Assembly: GCA_937862905.1 (NCBI GenBank)
Contig: CALMCL010000190.1
Coordinates: forward strand, 1 to 33,232
Origin: an uncultured Burkholderiaceae bacterium
Lineage (GTDB): Bacteria; Pseudomonadota; Gammaproteobacteria; Burkholderiales; Burkholderiaceae
Direction of reading: 5' to 3'
DNA length: 33,232 nt
Of this stretch, positions 17,271 through 28,232 are shown one piece after another. The translations under genes were made by a program, and so were the position numbers. Positions within the stretch are counted from its first letter, which is position 1. Each line of letters starts with the position of its first letter. The notes beneath the pieces are model-generated. The model did no database searches, had not been told where the DNA came from, and saw only the letters and a program-made list of their open reading frames with translations.

Positions 17271-17962
17271 TATTTTTTCTCCTGAGAACCAGCAACCACC
17301 ATTGGGGGAGGCACAGGGGCAGCTTCTGCCAAAACAGGTGCAGGCGGATTCGTTTGGTGGGCAGACAAATCCGCTGCAACCGTCACCATGGTCAAGCGGT
17401 CAGTTGATCTCACCTGTGCTTGTGCGCTTGCATTTTGTGATTTTGCATCTTTACGATGGCGCAATGTAATCGCCACTGCAGCAATCAAAGCAACCAACAA
17501 AATCAGAGCTGCAATCTCAAAAGGAAATGCGTATTCTGTGTACATCACTTGGCCAATTTTGCGTGTATTAGAGCCATCAACAGATAAATTCTTCAACACT
17601 TCTAAGTTTGGCTTCACATTGAAATGATGATAAATGACAGCACCCATTTGCAAAACCACAACTGTGCCCAAGCCAAAAGCCCAAGGCAATAAAGCTTTAA
17701 AGCCCTTACGCGGTTCGGATAGATTCAGGTTAATCATCATAACGACGAATAAAAACAGGATCATGACCGCACCAACATACACCAGAATCAGCAAAATCCC
17801 CAAAAACTCTGCTTGGAGCATAATCCAAATGCCTGCGGCCGAAAAAAATGAGAGCATCAGGAACAGTGCGGAATGCACAGGATTAGGCACAGTCACAACC
17901 AACAAGGCGGAGACCAACAAAATTCCTGCGAATATAAAATATAAAATGCTTTGAACGTCCAT
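17270..17962 (-). CDS. nuoJ: NADH-quinone oxidoreductase subunit J, with long C-terminal tail
   Basis: Membrane subunit of complex I with five membrane segments; the conserved third segment region [21 protein letters not shown] is at about 56-76. From the preferred start MDVQSILYF it has 230 residues, longer than E. coli NuoJ (184). The extra residues (about 168-230) form a polar then Ala/Pro-rich tail ending in QEKK after the last membrane helix. The frame can be opened upstream to 18118 inside nuoI, but ATG 17962 matches the family start. Confidence 0.94.
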   Translation of the reverse strand: MDVQSILYFIFAGILLVSALLVVTVPNPVHSALFLMLSFFSAAGIWIMLQAEFLGILLILVYVGAVMILFLFVVMMINLNLSEPRKGFKALLPWAFGLGTVVVLQMGAVIYHHFNVKPNLEVLKNLSVDGSNTRKIGQVMYTEYAFPFEIAALILLVALIAAVAITLRHRKDAKSQNASAQAQVRSTDRLTMVTVAADLSAHQTNPPAPVLAEAAPVPPPMVVAGSQEKK

Positions 17963-17996
17963 TATCGTGTCTTCGCTTATGTTACGGTTAATCGAC

Positions 17997-18485
17997 TTAT
18001 TTAAACTTTGCGTCTTGCGCTTTATTGGCCGCAATTTCAGCTTCGTACTTATCACCCACCGCCAATAGCATCTCTTTGGTGAAGTATAAATCACCGCGTT
18101 TTTCACCGTGATATTCAAAAATATGCGTTTCTACAATCGAATCAACAGGGCAAGACTCTTCACAAAAACCACAGAAAATGCACTTTGTTAAATCAATGTC
18201 ATAGCGAGTGGTGCGGCGTGTGCCATCCTCACGCTTGGCGGATTCAATCGAAATCGCCAATGCCGGACACACGGCTTCACACAATTTGCAGGCAATACAG
18301 CGCTCTTCGCCATTTGGATAGCGACGCAAAGCATGCAAACCACGGAATCGAGGTGACATTGGGGTTTTTTCTTCAGGATACTGCAAAGTGACTTTACGCT
18401 TGAAAAAATATTTGCCCGTCACCGCCATGCCTTGTAACAATTCGAGCAGGAAAAAACTTTTGAAGTAATGTTTTAATGATGCCAT
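17997..18485 (-). CDS. nuoI: NADH-quinone oxidoreductase subunit I
   Basis: Peripheral-arm ferredoxin-like subunit carrying clusters N6a and N6b; 162 residues. Two classic 4Fe-4S motifs are visible: Cys63, 66, 69 and 73, and Cys102, 105, 108 and 112. The N-terminal amphipathic region [20 protein letters not shown] contacts the membrane. The open frame runs to 18632 inside nuoH; start at ATG 18485 is supported by family alignment. It lies 10 bases behind nuoH. Confidence 0.96.
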   Translation of the reverse strand: MASLKHYFKSFFLLELLQGMAVTGKYFFKRKVTLQYPEEKTPMSPRFRGLHALRRYPNGEERCIACKLCEAVCPALAISIESAKREDGTRRTTRYDIDLTKCIFCGFCEESCPVDSIVETHIFEYHGEKRGDLYFTKEMLLAVGDKYEAEIAANKAQDAKFK

Positions 18486-18495
18486 GATTTTCGCC

Positions 18496-19566
18496 TTATT
18501 TTGCCCAAATGTTGAGTGCTGGGATTTGTAACCAGATGCCAACCACCAACAACCAAACCAAGCATACAGGGATAAAAACTTTCCAGCCCAAACGCATGAT
18601 TTGGTCATAGCGGTAACGAGGGAATGTTGCACGAATCCACAAGAAGAAGAAAATCACTGACGCCATTTTCAACAACATCCAAATCACACCGGGGATAAAG
18701 GACAGGAATGCGAATGGCGCATCCCACCCGCCCAAGAACATCAAAGAGGTCAATGCCGCAATGACATACATGTTGATGTACTCAGCCAAGAAAAACAAAG
18801 CAAAGCCCATACCAGAGTATTCAATCATATGCCCAGCAACAATTTCAGACTCGCCCTCAACCACGTCAAAGGGGTGACGGTTGGTTTCAGCCACACCCGA
18901 AATCAAATACACGAGGAACATTGGTAACAAAGGCAACCAATTCCAAGACAAAAGGTTTAGCCCCATGTCAGCGAAACGACCTTTTTGTTGAACAGCCACA
19001 ATATCAAAGAAATTCAAGCTGTTGCTGACCATCAACACCACAATGATCGCAAAACCCATTGAAATCTCATAAGAAACCATCTGTGCTGAAGCACGCATTG
19101 CGCCAAAGAAAGCATATTTGGAGTTAGACGCCCAACCCGCCAAAATCACGCCGTACACGCCAATCGACGCAATGGACATCACATACAATAAAGCGGCATT
19201 CACATTGGCAATCACCAAGTCTTTACCAAAAGGGATCACAGCCCAAACTGCAAATGCGGGCACCAAAACCATCATCGGCCCTAAATAATACAAAGGCTTA
19301 TCCGCACGGGTTGGCGTAATGATTTCTTTGGTTAGTAATTTCAATACGTCGGCAATTGGTTGCAACCAACCACCTGGACCCACACGATTGGGGCCCAAAC
19401 GACCTTGCATAAAACCGATGACTTTGCGCTCAATAAAAGTCAAATAGGCCACTGCCAGCAAAATCACCACCATTAAAGGCACAATGCGGATCAAGGCCCA
19501 AATCACAGGCCAGCCACCACCAAATGTCACACTGCCCCATTGGGTGAACGAATTAATCATTTCCAT
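18496..19566 (-). CDS. nuoH: NADH-quinone oxidoreductase subunit H
   Basis: Membrane subunit that forms most of the quinone-binding chamber at the interface with the peripheral arm. It has 356 residues and about 8 membrane segments. Signatures: [36 protein letters not shown], the [32 protein letters not shown] region and [23 protein letters not shown]. The start overlaps the nuoG stop (TAATG). Confidence 0.97.
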   Translation of the reverse strand: MEMINSFTQWGSVTFGGGWPVIWALIRIVPLMVVILLAVAYLTFIERKVIGFMQGRLGPNRVGPGGWLQPIADVLKLLTKEIITPTRADKPLYYLGPMMVLVPAFAVWAVIPFGKDLVIANVNAALLYVMSIASIGVYGVILAGWASNSKYAFFGAMRASAQMVSYEISMGFAIIVVLMVSNSLNFFDIVAVQQKGRFADMGLNLLSWNWLPLLPMFLVYLISGVAETNRHPFDVVEGESEIVAGHMIEYSGMGFALFFLAEYINMYVIAALTSLMFLGGWDAPFAFLSFIPGVIWMLLKMASVIFFFLWIRATFPRYRYDQIMRLGWKVFIPVCLVWLLVVGIWLQIPALNIWAK

Positions 19567-21899
19567 TATGCGCGCTCCACCGTCACAGAACCAAACTGAC
19601 TGCCCAATTGAGCGGCCAATGGCGAACCTTGTTGAATATCAACGACATTGCCAGCCAACTCAGGACGCAACACCGCTTGTGTTTTAACTTTAAGGCCATC
19701 TTGTTCAACAATGACCCAAGCCTCATCGTCCGCCAAATCTTTTGTCAAACCCAAAGCGTCATACACCGCCGTAGACAAGCCAACCACGTGTGCCGATCGA
19801 GCCATGTCGGTTTGTTGCAAGCTTTGCGCTTGACGGGTGATCGCATCCGCCGCATAAGCGGCGACACGCGCGCTACGCTCAATGCCCGTGTTTACTTGAC
19901 CCACAGTCACATTCACGTCAAGCACATTGGACTGATGCGCTGCTGCTGAAGCAAGGACTTTATCCGTCAACACACGAACATCGTTGATCTCATTCGCTGT
20001 GAAACTGCCATCATTGCTTAAGCCAAAACGCTCAGCCAATACGCGCAACACTTTCCATGCGGGGCGGGACTGACCTCGCGGTTTAACAACAGGATTAAAG
20101 GCTTGCGAGCGACCTTCGGCATTCACAAAGGTACCCGGCGTTTCAGTGAAAGGCGTTACAGGCAAAATGACATCGGCATACTCGGATGCTGCACTGAAAT
20201 AAGTATTCATGGCCACCACAAATGCACCAGACAGTGCTTTCAACGCTTGAGCTGGATTTGCAGATTCAAATTGTGGCTCAACATTGAGCAATACATAAGC
20301 ATCTCGTGGTGCATTAAGCATTTGTACGGCATTTAAGCTGCCATTTTTTGCCACCGCACCCACTGCATAAGCACCCACGGTATTGGCACCTTCAGTCAGA
20401 ACCGATACGGTTGACGCCGTTGCCGCAGCAATGCGATTAATGACAGTTAACAATTGGGCAGCTTGCGGGTGATTCATCACAGCGTTACCGACCATAAGCG
20501 CTTTATTTTTTGCACGAGGGTCGCTCAAATTGCGAGCTGTTTGCGCTGCAAAAGAGGCATCGCTGGCATCATTTGCACCCAAAGCTGCTTCAATTGCAAG
20601 CAACTCAGACAACCATGCGCTTGGTGCCAAAGCATTTTGGCGTGCAGTCATCAACAGATCGCCCGCCGATGAGCCCAACACATTGATCTTCGCATTGCGT
20701 TTAACCGCTTGACGCAAACGAGCGGCCAATAAAGGGTGCTCTTCGCGCAAATTGCTGCCAACAACCAAAGCCACATGGACATCAGAAAAAGCTGTAATCG
20801 GCATGCCCAACCACGGCGTGCCTTGCAAAGCCCCTGCCAAAGTTTCATCGGATTGGCGCAAATTGGTGTCAATGTGTGTGCTGCCTAAACCATTGAGCAG
20901 TGCTTTCAACATGTACAACTCTTCAACTGTTGCCGTGTTGCTTGCCAAGGCGCCAATTTTATCAGCGCCCACTCGACCCTTAATGGTTTTCAATTGCTCA
21001 ACGACGTATGCAAACGCTTCGTCCCAGCTGACCGTCGCCCATTGGCCATCGCGTTTGATCATCGGTTCTGTGACACGATCTTCTGATTTAAGGCCTTCGT
21101 ATGCGAAGCGATCACGATCTGAAATCCAGCAATCATTGACCTCTTCATTTTCAAAGGGCAAGACACGCATCACTTCATTGCCTTTGACTTGAACAATCAG
21201 ATTTGAGCCCAAACTGTCGTGTGCACTGATTGATTTACGGCGAGACAATTCCCAGTTTCGAGCGCTGTACCGATACGGTTTTGAAGTAATCGCACCCACT
21301 GGACACAAATCAATCATGTTTCCTGACAGTTCGGAATTGACCGTGTTGCCAACAAAAGTAGTGATTTCAGCATGTTCACCGCGCCCCAACATACCGAGCT
21401 CCATCACACCAGCCACTTCTTGACCAAAACGAACGCAACGGGTGCAATGAATGCAACGCGCCATTTCCTCCATAGAAATCAAGGGGCCCACTTCTTTATG
21501 AGCAACAGTGCGTTTCTCTTCATGGTAACGCGAATTATTGCCGCCGTAACCCACAGCCAAATCTTGCAACTGACACTCACCACCTTGATCACAAATTGGG
21601 CAATCCAAAGGGTGGTTCAATAGCAAAAATTCCATCACATCTTTTTGAGCTGTCGCGGCTTTTGGTGATTCAACTTGCGTGCGCACAACCATGCCTGGTG
21701 TCACCGGTGTGGCACAAGCTGGTAATGGCTTGGGTGCTTTTTCAACCTCAACCAAACACATGCGGCAAGAGGCCGCAATCGATAATTTTTTATGATAGCA
21801 AAAGTGAGGAACGTATTTACCGAGTTGTTTCACGGCGTCCATCACCATACTACCTTCTGGCATTTCTATTTTTACGCCATCAATTTGCATTTCAACCAT
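19566..21899 (-). CDS. nuoG: NADH-quinone oxidoreductase subunit G
   Basis: Largest peripheral-arm subunit, 777 residues, passing electrons from NuoF toward NuoI. The 2Fe-2S cluster N1b ligands are Cys34, 45, 48 and 62; cluster N5 ligands are His96, Cys100, 103 and 109; the next 4Fe-4S uses Cys149, 152, 155 and 199. The N7 ligand cysteines found in E. coli are absent, which is normal for many betaproteobacteria. The C-terminal half is a molybdopterin-oxidoreductase-like fold without cofactor motifs. nuoF is 12 bases upstream, nuoH overlaps downstream. Confidence 0.97.
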   Translation of the reverse strand: MVEMQIDGVKIEMPEGSMVMDAVKQLGKYVPHFCYHKKLSIAASCRMCLVEVEKAPKPLPACATPVTPGMVVRTQVESPKAATAQKDVMEFLLLNHPLDCPICDQGGECQLQDLAVGYGGNNSRYHEEKRTVAHKEVGPLISMEEMARCIHCTRCVRFGQEVAGVMELGMLGRGEHAEITTFVGNTVNSELSGNMIDLCPVGAITSKPYRYSARNWELSRRKSISAHDSLGSNLIVQVKGNEVMRVLPFENEEVNDCWISDRDRFAYEGLKSEDRVTEPMIKRDGQWATVSWDEAFAYVVEQLKTIKGRVGADKIGALASNTATVEELYMLKALLNGLGSTHIDTNLRQSDETLAGALQGTPWLGMPITAFSDVHVALVVGSNLREEHPLLAARLRQAVKRNAKINVLGSSAGDLLMTARQNALAPSAWLSELLAIEAALGANDASDASFAAQTARNLSDPRAKNKALMVGNAVMNHPQAAQLLTVINRIAAATASTVSVLTEGANTVGAYAVGAVAKNGSLNAVQMLNAPRDAYVLLNVEPQFESANPAQALKALSGAFVVAMNTYFSAASEYADVILPVTPFTETPGTFVNAEGRSQAFNPVVKPRGQSRPAWKVLRVLAERFGLSNDGSFTANEINDVRVLTDKVLASAAAHQSNVLDVNVTVGQVNTGIERSARVAAYAADAITRQAQSLQQTDMARSAHVVGLSTAVYDALGLTKDLADDEAWVIVEQDGLKVKTQAVLRPELAGNVVDIQQGSPLAAQLGSQFGSVTVERA

Positions 21900-21911
21900 G
21901 GTGGGTCACCT

Positions 21912-23213
21912 TCAAATAACGTGTGAGCTGGGCACGAGGCAAGACTTGTGCTCAATGTGATGGGCGAACTCATCACGGAAATGTTTGACAAATGAACGAA
22001 CAGGCATGGCAGCAGCATCACCCAAGGCACAAATCGTGCGTCCCATGATATTACCTGCAACCGAATCGAGCAATTCCAGATCGCCAGGGCGGCCTTGACC
22101 ATGCTCAATCCGATGGATCACTCGCCACAACCAACCGGTACCCTCACGACACGGCGTGCATTGACCGCATGACTCTTCGTAGTAGAAATAAGACAAGCGC
22201 AACAATGATTTGACCATACAACGGGTATCGTTCATGACAATGATTGCCCCAGAACCGAGCATTGAGCCCGCTTTTGAAATTGAATCGTAGTCCAAATCCG
22301 TTGCCATCATGATTTCACCAGGCACCACGGGAGCCGAAGAACCACCAGGGATGACCGCTTTAATCTTGCGCCCTTCACGCATGCCACCTGCAAGTTCAAG
22401 CACTGTGGCAAAAGGTGTACCCATAGGCACTTCATAATTGCCTGGGTGCACCACATCACCTGAAATCGAGAAAATTTTGCTGCCACCGTTATTCGGTTTG
22501 CCAATGTCCAGATACGCTTGGCCGCCCATTTTTAACAAAAACGGTACCGCGGCAAAGGTTTCAGTGTTGTTGATGGTGGTTGGTTTACCATACAGGCCAA
22601 ATGATGCAGGAAATGGTGGTTTGAAACGTGGCTGACCTTTTTTACCTTCAAGTGATTCAAGTAAAGCAGTCTCTTCACCGCAAATGTACGCGCCATAACC
22701 ATGATGAGCAAACAAGTCGAAGTTAAACCCAGAACCACAAATATTATCGCCCAACACGCCCGCTTGACGCGCTTGCGCCAAAGCCTCTTCGAAACGCTGG
22801 TATTCAGAAAAAATTTCACCGTGGATGTAGTTGTAACCTTTCGAAATCCCCATGACGTAGGCCGCAATGGTCATGCCTTCAATCAATGCATGTGGATTGT
22901 AACGAATGATGTCACGGTCTTTGAATGTGCCTGGCTCACCTTCATCGGTGTTGCACACCAAATATTTTTGCCCAGGGTACGCGCGTGGCATGAAGCTCCA
23001 CTTTAAGCCCGTTGGAAAGCCTGCACCACCACGGCCACGCAAGCTGGACAGCTTCATTTCAGCAATGATTTCATCTGCGGGCGTTTGCTCAGCCAAGATT
23101 TTTTTGAGCACAGCATAGCCACCACGAGCGACGTAATCGTCCAAGCCCCAGTTGTCACCATTTAAACCTGCCAAAATAACAGGATCGATGTGTCGGTTGT
23201 GCAAACTCGTCAT
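21912..23213 (-). CDS. nuoF: NADH-quinone oxidoreductase subunit F
   Basis: NADH-oxidising flavoprotein subunit of complex I, 433 residues. The FMN/NADH site is shown by [10 protein letters not shown] at 60-69 and [16 protein letters not shown]; the 4Fe-4S N3 ligands are in [15 protein letters not shown] (about 348-356) and a fourth cysteine in [13 protein letters not shown]. The ATG overlaps the nuoE stop by four bases (ATGA), indicating coupled translation of the NuoE-NuoF pair. Confidence 0.97.
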   Translation of the reverse strand: MTSLHNRHIDPVILAGLNGDNWGLDDYVARGGYAVLKKILAEQTPADEIIAEMKLSSLRGRGGAGFPTGLKWSFMPRAYPGQKYLVCNTDEGEPGTFKDRDIIRYNPHALIEGMTIAAYVMGISKGYNYIHGEIFSEYQRFEEALAQARQAGVLGDNICGSGFNFDLFAHHGYGAYICGEETALLESLEGKKGQPRFKPPFPASFGLYGKPTTINNTETFAAVPFLLKMGGQAYLDIGKPNNGGSKIFSISGDVVHPGNYEVPMGTPFATVLELAGGMREGRKIKAVIPGGSSAPVVPGEIMMATDLDYDSISKAGSMLGSGAIIVMNDTRCMVKSLLRLSYFYYEESCGQCTPCREGTGWLWRVIHRIEHGQGRPGDLELLDSVAGNIMGRTICALGDAAAMPVRSFVKHFRDEFAHHIEHKSCLVPSSHVI

Positions 23214-23686
23214 TGCGCCAGCTCCTGCAACAGTGCGTCGATTTTTTCAGTGCTCATGAAACTGCACATGTTATGGTTATTGAGCAACAAGACGGGCGCA
23301 TCCCCACAAGCACCCATGCATTCGCCTTCTTTCAAAGTAAACAAACCATCTGCGGTTGTTTCGTTGAAGCCAATGTTTAATTTCTTTTTAATGTAATCTG
23401 CGGCATCAACACCACCCGTCAAAGCGCAAGGCAAGTTGGTGCACACGGTGATTTTATGCTTACCAACAGGCTTTAAATCATACATATTGTAAAAAGTAGC
23501 GACCTCTTCTACAGCAACTGGCGGCATTTCAAGAATCTGAGCGATTTCCAGCATGACTTCTGGAGACACCCAACCTTTTTCAACCTGTGCAATACGCAAT
23601 GCACCCATCACCGCAGATTGTTTCTGCTCAGCTGGGTATTTGGCGACTTCCGCCGCAATTTGTACTAATGCTTGTTCTGATAACAT
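23210..23686 (-). CDS. nuoE: NADH-quinone oxidoreductase subunit E
   Basis: Thioredoxin-like 2Fe-2S subunit (N1a) of the NADH dehydrogenase module, 158 residues. Ligand cysteines are in CTNLPC and ECMGAC. Two ATGs compete: 23692 sits directly on an AGGA with no spacing, whereas 23686 ([10 protein letters not shown]) is 6 bases behind it and fits related proteins, so I prefer the latter. It overlaps nuoF by four bases. Confidence 0.95.
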   Translation of the reverse strand: MLSEQALVQIAAEVAKYPAEQKQSAVMGALRIAQVEKGWVSPEVMLEIAQILEMPPVAVEEVATFYNMYDLKPVGKHKITVCTNLPCALTGGVDAADYIKKKLNIGFNETTADGLFTLKEGECMGACGDAPVLLLNNHNMCSFMSTEKIDALLQELAQ

Positions 23687-23704
23687 GCTCATTCCTTGTC
23701 CTGC

Positions 23705-24958
23705 TTAACGGTCAATTTCGCCAAACACGATGTCTTGTGTACCAATGATTGTCACAACGTCCGCCAACATATGCCCACGGCTCATCTCGTCGAGTGCTTG
23801 CAAATGTGCAAAACCTGGTGCACGAATTTTCAAACGGTAAGGTTTATTTGCCCCATCTGACACCATGTAAATGCCAAACTCACCTTTTGGATGCTCAACT
23901 GCCGCGTACGCTTCAGACTGAGGAATGTGCATGCCTTCTGAAAACAATTTGAAGTGATGAATCAATGCCTCCATATTGGTCTTCATGTCCGTGCGAGAAG
24001 GAGGGGCAATCTTATGGTCATCCACAATGACCGCACCAGGGTTTTTCTTGAGCCAGTCGATGCATTGAACCATGATTTTGCATGACTCGCGCATTTCAGC
24101 GATGCGCACCAAATAGCGATCGTATGAGTCCCCATTTTTACCAACAGGGATATCAAACGCCATTTGCTCATACACCTCGTAAGGCTGATTTTTACGCAAA
24201 TCCCAAGCAATGCCCGAACCGCGCAACATAGGCCCAGTAAAGCCCCAAGCCTTCGCACGCTCTGGCGTCACAATACCGATGTCTACCAAACGTTGTTTCC
24301 AAATCCGATTGTCGGTTAACAGGGTTTCATACTCATCCACAGCATTTGGAAAGCGTCGTGTGAAATCTTCTAAAAAGTCGAGCAATGTGCCTTGGCGGTT
24401 CGCATTGACGCGATCCACAGACGACTGACTGCGAACAGTTGATTTGCGCAACTGTGGCATCGTGTCTGGCAAATCACGCGCCACACCACCAGGTCGATAG
24501 TATGCCGCATGCATGCGCGCGCCAGAAGCAGCCTCATACGCGTCAAACAAATCTTCACGGTCACGGAAAGCATACAAGAAAGGTGTCATCGCGCCCACGT
24601 CCAGCGCATGCGCACCAATCCACATCAAGTGATTCAAGATGCGTGTGATTTCATCAAACAAAACACGGATGTATTGCGCACGAACGGGCACTTTCACATC
24701 CAGCATTTTTTCAATGGTCATCACATAAGCGTGCTCATTGCTCATCATCGACACATAATCCAAGCGATCCATGTAAGGCAATGCTTGCATGTACGTCTTG
24801 TGTTCAGCCAATTTTTCTGTGGCGCGATGCAACAAACCAATGTGTGGGTCTGCCCGTTGCACGACCTCACCATCAAGCTCAAGCACTAAGCGCAAAACAC
24901 CGTGTGCTGCTGGATGCTGCGGGCCAAAATTCAGGGTATAGTTTTTAATTTCTGCCAT
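23705..24958 (-). CDS. nuoD: NADH-quinone oxidoreductase subunit D
   Basis: 49-kDa subunit of complex I, forming the quinone-reduction site with NuoB; 417 residues. Typical segments are [20 protein letters not shown] at the start, [16 protein letters not shown] and the C-terminal [18 protein letters not shown]. The frame opens at a GTG (24970), but ATG 24958 gives the family start. Separate from nuoC here, unlike the nuoCD fusion of E. coli. It lies 21 bases behind nuoC. Confidence 0.97.
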   Translation of the reverse strand: MAEIKNYTLNFGPQHPAAHGVLRLVLELDGEVVQRADPHIGLLHRATEKLAEHKTYMQALPYMDRLDYVSMMSNEHAYVMTIEKMLDVKVPVRAQYIRVLFDEITRILNHLMWIGAHALDVGAMTPFLYAFRDREDLFDAYEAASGARMHAAYYRPGGVARDLPDTMPQLRKSTVRSQSSVDRVNANRQGTLLDFLEDFTRRFPNAVDEYETLLTDNRIWKQRLVDIGIVTPERAKAWGFTGPMLRGSGIAWDLRKNQPYEVYEQMAFDIPVGKNGDSYDRYLVRIAEMRESCKIMVQCIDWLKKNPGAVIVDDHKIAPPSRTDMKTNMEALIHHFKLFSEGMHIPQSEAYAAVEHPKGEFGIYMVSDGANKPYRLKIRAPGFAHLQALDEMSRGHMLADVVTIIGTQDIVFGEIDR

Positions 24959-24979
24959 GTTTGATCTCACAACAGCCGC

Positions 24980-25588
24980 TTAATGCGCGCCGCCGTAGCC
25001 TTTCTCACGAACAATGCGCGGTGTGTTTTCACGCGGGTCAATCGTCACAGGTTGATAAATGACGCGCCCTTGATCTGGGTCGTAACGCATTTCAACATAC
25101 CCAGATACTGGAAAATCTTTGCGCAATGGGTGGCCAATGAAGCCATAATCGGTCAAAATTCGACGCAAATCATTGTGACCTTCAAACACCAAACCATACA
25201 TGTCAAATGCTTCGCGTTCGTACCAATCAGCAGCCGACCACACAGGAACAACAGAAGCCAACACAGGAAATTGCTCATTTTCAGCAAAAACACGCAGGCG
25301 CAAACGTTGGTTATTTTCAATGGACAACAAATGCAAAACCACAGCAAAGCGTGCGCCCGACCAGACATCATCCCAAGCGCCATCGGCGTACTCAGAATAA
25401 TCCATGCCCGCCAAATCGATCATCATGTCAAATTTGAAAGCGGGGTGATCGTGCAAGGTTTTGCAGATGGTCAAATAATCAGCGGCCGAAACCGTTAAAG
25501 TCACCTCACCCAAAGCCTCAACCACTTTGGCATCTGAGCCAAAAACAGTGTGAAGTTGTGCCACTAAAGCGTTTTGCCATGTACTCAT
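24980..25588 (-). CDS. nuoC: NADH-quinone oxidoreductase subunit C
   Basis: 30-kDa peripheral-arm subunit, 202 residues. The family signature is [39 protein letters not shown], followed by YVEMRYD and a C-terminal tail. The ATG overlaps the nuoB stop by four bases (ATGA). It is a stand-alone protein rather than a NuoCD fusion. Confidence 0.96.
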   Translation of the reverse strand: MSTWQNALVAQLHTVFGSDAKVVEALGEVTLTVSAADYLTICKTLHDHPAFKFDMMIDLAGMDYSEYADGAWDDVWSGARFAVVLHLLSIENNQRLRLRVFAENEQFPVLASVVPVWSAADWYEREAFDMYGLVFEGHNDLRRILTDYGFIGHPLRKDFPVSGYVEMRYDPDQGRVIYQPVTIDPRENTPRIVREKGYGGAH

Positions 25589-26082
25589 GCAGCACCTCGG
25601 GTGATGGTATTGACGGACTTTTGCTTGCGAATGATTTTATTTTGCAGTTGGATGATGCCGTAGATCAAGGCTTCCGCAGTGGGCGGACAACCTGGCACAT
25701 AAATATCAACAGGCACAACACGATCACAACCACGAACAACTGAGTAAGAGTAATGGTAATACCCCCCACCGTTGGCGCATGAGCCCATTGAAATAACCCA
25801 ACGCGGTTCAGCCATCTGATCGTACACTTTGCGCAAAGCGGGTGCCATTTTGTTGCACAACGTACCCGCCACAACCATCACATCAGATTGACGTGGGCTT
25901 GGACGAAACACAATACCAAAACGGTCCAAATCATAACGTGCCGCACCCGCATGCATCATTTCAACTGCACAGCAAGCCAAGCCAAACGTCATTGGCCACA
26001 AAGAACCAGTGCGCGTCCAGTTGACCAAATTTTCTGCTGTGGTGGTGATGAAGCCTTGCTTCTCGATGATTTCTTCACTCAT
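25585..26082 (-). CDS. nuoB: NADH-quinone oxidoreductase subunit B
   Basis: PSST-type subunit carrying the terminal 4Fe-4S cluster N2, 165 residues. Ligands are the adjacent Cys37-Cys38 in GLACCAVEM, Cys102 in MGSCANGGG and Cys132 in [11 protein letters not shown]. The longest frame begins with TTG; ATG 26082 is preferred since GAGGT lies 6 bases before it. The gap to nuoA is 149 bases and shows only a weak 5-bp hairpin. Confidence 0.97.
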   Translation of the reverse strand: MSEEIIEKQGFITTTAENLVNWTRTGSLWPMTFGLACCAVEMMHAGAARYDLDRFGIVFRPSPRQSDVMVVAGTLCNKMAPALRKVYDQMAEPRWVISMGSCANGGGYYHYSYSVVRGCDRVVPVDIYVPGCPPTAEALIYGIIQLQNKIIRKQKSVNTITRGAA

Positions 26083-26231
26083 CAAATTACCTCTTTTTTA
26101 TACGTACCCAAGTCGCCAAAGACTTACAACCGAGTCCAGCAGTATGCAGAATCAACCTTACACACAGCAGACAGAGTTCATTTTATTCGCCAATACATTT
26201 AAAACAATGAATGCAAGAGAGCGCCTGTGAA

Positions 26232-26591
26232 CTACTCCCAGTCCAACGCGCCTTTTTTCCAGATGTACACATAACCCAAAATCAACTCAGCCAAGAAAAC
26301 CAGCATAAAAACAAAACCAGTCCAGCCGAGATAATCCAATGATACAGCCCAAGGCACCAAAAACGCAGTTTCCAAATCAAACAAAATAAACAAAATGGCG
26401 ACAAGATAGTAACGCACGTCGAAACGCATGCGTGCATCTTCAAAGGCCTCAAAGCCACATTCATAGGGGGAAAGTTTGGCCGCATCAGGTTTACGTGGGC
26501 CGAGCAGAAAGCCAATGACAACAACTAACAAACCCAAACCGGTGGCCGCCAACAAAAACAGCAACACGGGGACATAATTGGCTAATATCAT
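26232..26591 (-). CDS. nuoA: NADH-quinone oxidoreductase subunit A
   Basis: Small membrane subunit of complex I, 119 residues with three membrane helices. The conserved cytoplasmic loop [36 protein letters not shown] is present with its cysteine and acidic residues. It is the first gene of the nuo series. The Shine-Dalgarno upstream is weak (AGCGGA). A leader of almost 200 bases separates it from the tRNA-Leu gene. Confidence 0.96.
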   Translation of the reverse strand: MILANYVPVLLFLLAATGLGLLVVVIGFLLGPRKPDAAKLSPYECGFEAFEDARMRFDVRYYLVAILFILFDLETAFLVPWAVSLDYLGWTGFVFMLVFLAELILGYVYIWKKGALDWE

Positions 26592-26636
26592 GATATTTAT
26601 CCGCTCTTAAGGTGGTGTGGTGTAACGTATTTAAAT

Positions 26637-26662
26637 GGACGCGGGACAGAGCACCCGCATCC
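26637..26662 (-). promoter_or_regulatory. Stable hairpin in the nuoA leader
   Basis: Arms GGACGCGGG (26637-26645) and CCCGCATCC (26654-26662) form a 9-bp GC-rich stem with one G-U pair and an 8-base loop, 46 bases before nuoA. Five T residues flank it only on the plus strand, so it looks like a terminator in the unused direction. In the nuo transcript it would be a 5'-UTR hairpin. Confidence 0.5.
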
Positions 26663-26720
26663 TTTTTCTTGACAGATTTACTGCTTTTCACACAAAGCCA
26701 TTACAGGCTTAATGTAAATT

Positions 26721-26742
26721 TTGCGCGGAAGAATCCGCGCAA
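26721..26742 (-). terminator. Hairpin downstream of tRNA-Leu
   Basis: A perfect 9-bp stem TTGCGCGGA/TCCGCGCAA with a 4-base loop lies 43 bases after the tRNA 3' end. On the minus strand it is followed by an A/T-rich tract that is not a pure U-run. It may be a weak or leaky terminator between the tRNA and nuo. A second, A/T-rich 10-bp inverted repeat (26753-26779) lies between it and the tRNA. Confidence 0.5.
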
Positions 26743-26784
26743 CTTTCACTCATCAATCAAAATACATGTTTTTGATTGAAATGA

Positions 26785-26870
26785 TGGTGCCGACGGCGAG
26801 AGTCGAACTCGCACAGCCTACGGCCACTACCCCCTCAAGATAGCGTGTCTACCAATTTCACCACGTCGGC
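26785..26870 (-). tRNA. tRNA-Leu (anticodon GAG)
   Basis: An 86-base class II tRNA read on the minus strand. The acceptor stem GCCGACG pairs with CGTCGGC, followed by discriminator A and an encoded CCA. The anticodon loop TTGAGGG gives GAG at 26836-26834, recognising CUC/CUU leucine codons. A long variable arm and a T-arm with GTTCGAC are present. It sits between secG and nuoA, 27 bases from the secG stop. Confidence 0.97.
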
Positions 26871-26896
26871 TAAAACTATTGCATTACTATTTATTC

Positions 26897-27235
26897 TTAC
26901 TTCGGAATTCCATCCGTAGCAGCCGGAGCCGCTGGTGCTGTCGCTGGCGCAACAGGTGCAACTGCTTTATCCAAAACACTGCCCGAATCCGAGCTCACTC
27001 CAGTGAAAATGAAAGCGAGCAAGACGGTGCTGACGATAAACAGAGTCGCCAAATAGGCCGTTGTTCTGCTCAAAAAATTGGCAGACCCAACCGAACCAAA
27101 CACACTGCCAGAAGAGCCACCGCCAAAAGACGCACCTGCATCAGCGCCTTTACCATGCTGCAAAAGCACCAATGTAATCACACCCAAGGCAGCGATCACT
27201 TGCAACACCACTAAAATTGACTTTAATACGTCCAC
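26897..27235 (-). CDS. secG: Protein-export membrane protein SecG
   Basis: Accessory subunit of the SecYEG translocon in the inner membrane, 112 residues. Two membrane segments (about 3-21 and 57-77) flank the characteristic GKGADAGASFGGGSSGSVFGS loop. The C-terminal tail is Ala/Pro-rich (PVAPATAPAAPAA). The start is GTG with AAGGGA about 6 bases upstream. It follows tpiA by 19 bases and precedes the tRNA. Confidence 0.95.
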   Translation of the reverse strand: MDVLKSILVVLQVIAALGVITLVLLQHGKGADAGASFGGGSSGSVFGSVGSANFLSRTTAYLATLFIVSTVLLAFIFTGVSSDSGSVLDKAVAPVAPATAPAAPAATDGIPK

Positions 27236-27254
27236 TGTATATCCCTTGCACGCC

Positions 27255-27998
27255 TCAGCGAGCTGCCTCAGCGATGCTTAAAAATTCTGACGCCACCAAT
27301 GACGCCCCACCGATTAAGCCACCATCCACATCAGCTTGACCGAAAATTTCTGCTGCGTTGACTGCTTTCACACTGCCACCATACAACACACTCGCACTTT
27401 CAGCACCCAACTCAGCCAAAGCGTCTCGCAACCAAACATGAACTTCCTGCGCTTGCTCGGGCGTTGCAGTCTTTCCAGTGCCGATGGCCCAAACAGGCTC
27501 ATACGCCAAAACAGATCGCTTCAAACCTTCAGCGCCAATCTCATCAGCCACTGCTGAAAACTGCCGCAGCACCACTGCTTGCGCTTGACCTGCTTCGCGC
27601 TCAGCGAGCGTCTCACCAACACAAATCACGGGCATAAGGTCTGCATCCAAAGCAGCTTTTGCTTTTTTTGCCACAACCACATCAGTCTCGCCAAACAAAC
27701 TGCGGCGCTCTGAGTGCCCCACCAAAACCAAAGACACACCGCACTCTTTTAACATTTTCGCGGACACTTCACCAGTGTAGGCACCTTCTTTAAACTCACT
27801 GACATCTTGCGCACCCAAAAGCAAGGCGCTGCCATCAACAATCGACTGCACTTGCGCCAAATAAGGGAAAGGAACACACACGGCCACTTTAGCAGAATCA
27901 GACAACGGAATCGCAGCAATCACAGATTCCAACAGCGCAGCATTTGATGCCAAATCGCCATTCATTTTCCAATTACCCATGACCCACGTTGTACGCAC
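27255..27998 (-). CDS. tpiA: Triosephosphate isomerase
   Basis: Glycolytic enzyme interconverting dihydroxyacetone phosphate and glyceraldehyde 3-phosphate; 247 residues, full length. Active-site segments: GNWKMNG (catalytic Lys), LVGHSERR (His), LAYEPVWAIGTGKTATPEQAQE (catalytic Glu and loop 6) and LYGGSVKAVNA with GGLIGGASL. The start is GTG (MRTTWVMGNWK), with GGGGA five bases upstream; the later ATG would cut into the first strand. A consensus-like promoter lies 60 bases upstream. Confidence 0.97.
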   Translation of the reverse strand: MRTTWVMGNWKMNGDLASNAALLESVIAAIPLSDSAKVAVCVPFPYLAQVQSIVDGSALLLGAQDVSEFKEGAYTGEVSAKMLKECGVSLVLVGHSERRSLFGETDVVVAKKAKAALDADLMPVICVGETLAEREAGQAQAVVLRQFSAVADEIGAEGLKRSVLAYEPVWAIGTGKTATPEQAQEVHVWLRDALAELGAESASVLYGGSVKAVNAAEIFGQADVDGGLIGGASLVASEFLSIAEAAR

Positions 27999-28057
27999 AC
28001 ACTTCCCCTATTAAGGTTTCTTGGCACTCTTTTTTTGCACAGCACCAAAGCAAACGA

Positions 28058-28086
28058 ATTATACGCATTTGAACCCATCCGGTCAA
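28058..28086 (-). promoter_or_regulatory. Sigma70-type promoter for tpiA
   Basis: On the minus strand TTGACC (28086-28081) is followed after exactly 17 bases by TATAAT (28063-28058), predicting a transcription start near 28051. It is well placed for tpiA-secG and perhaps the tRNA and nuo genes beyond. The remainder of the 235-base gap to the oxidoreductase gene shows only a weak GGCC hairpin followed by T6 at its far end. Confidence 0.8.
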
Positions 28087-28232
28087 TCGCCGCGTTACCC
28101 TTTTATGGGAAACAATTCGTGCTTGATACAAAAACCGCGCGCCTAATGTAATGAGAACAAATCTCATAAAGCCTGCAAACACCCGTAAACTGGCGAACCA
28201 GCTCAACTCCATTTCATTGAAAAAAGGCCACC

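Noticed and set aside
19566..21899. Missing N7 cysteines in NuoG as a defect
   Set aside because: N7 is absent from many bacterial lineages; all other cluster ligands are present.
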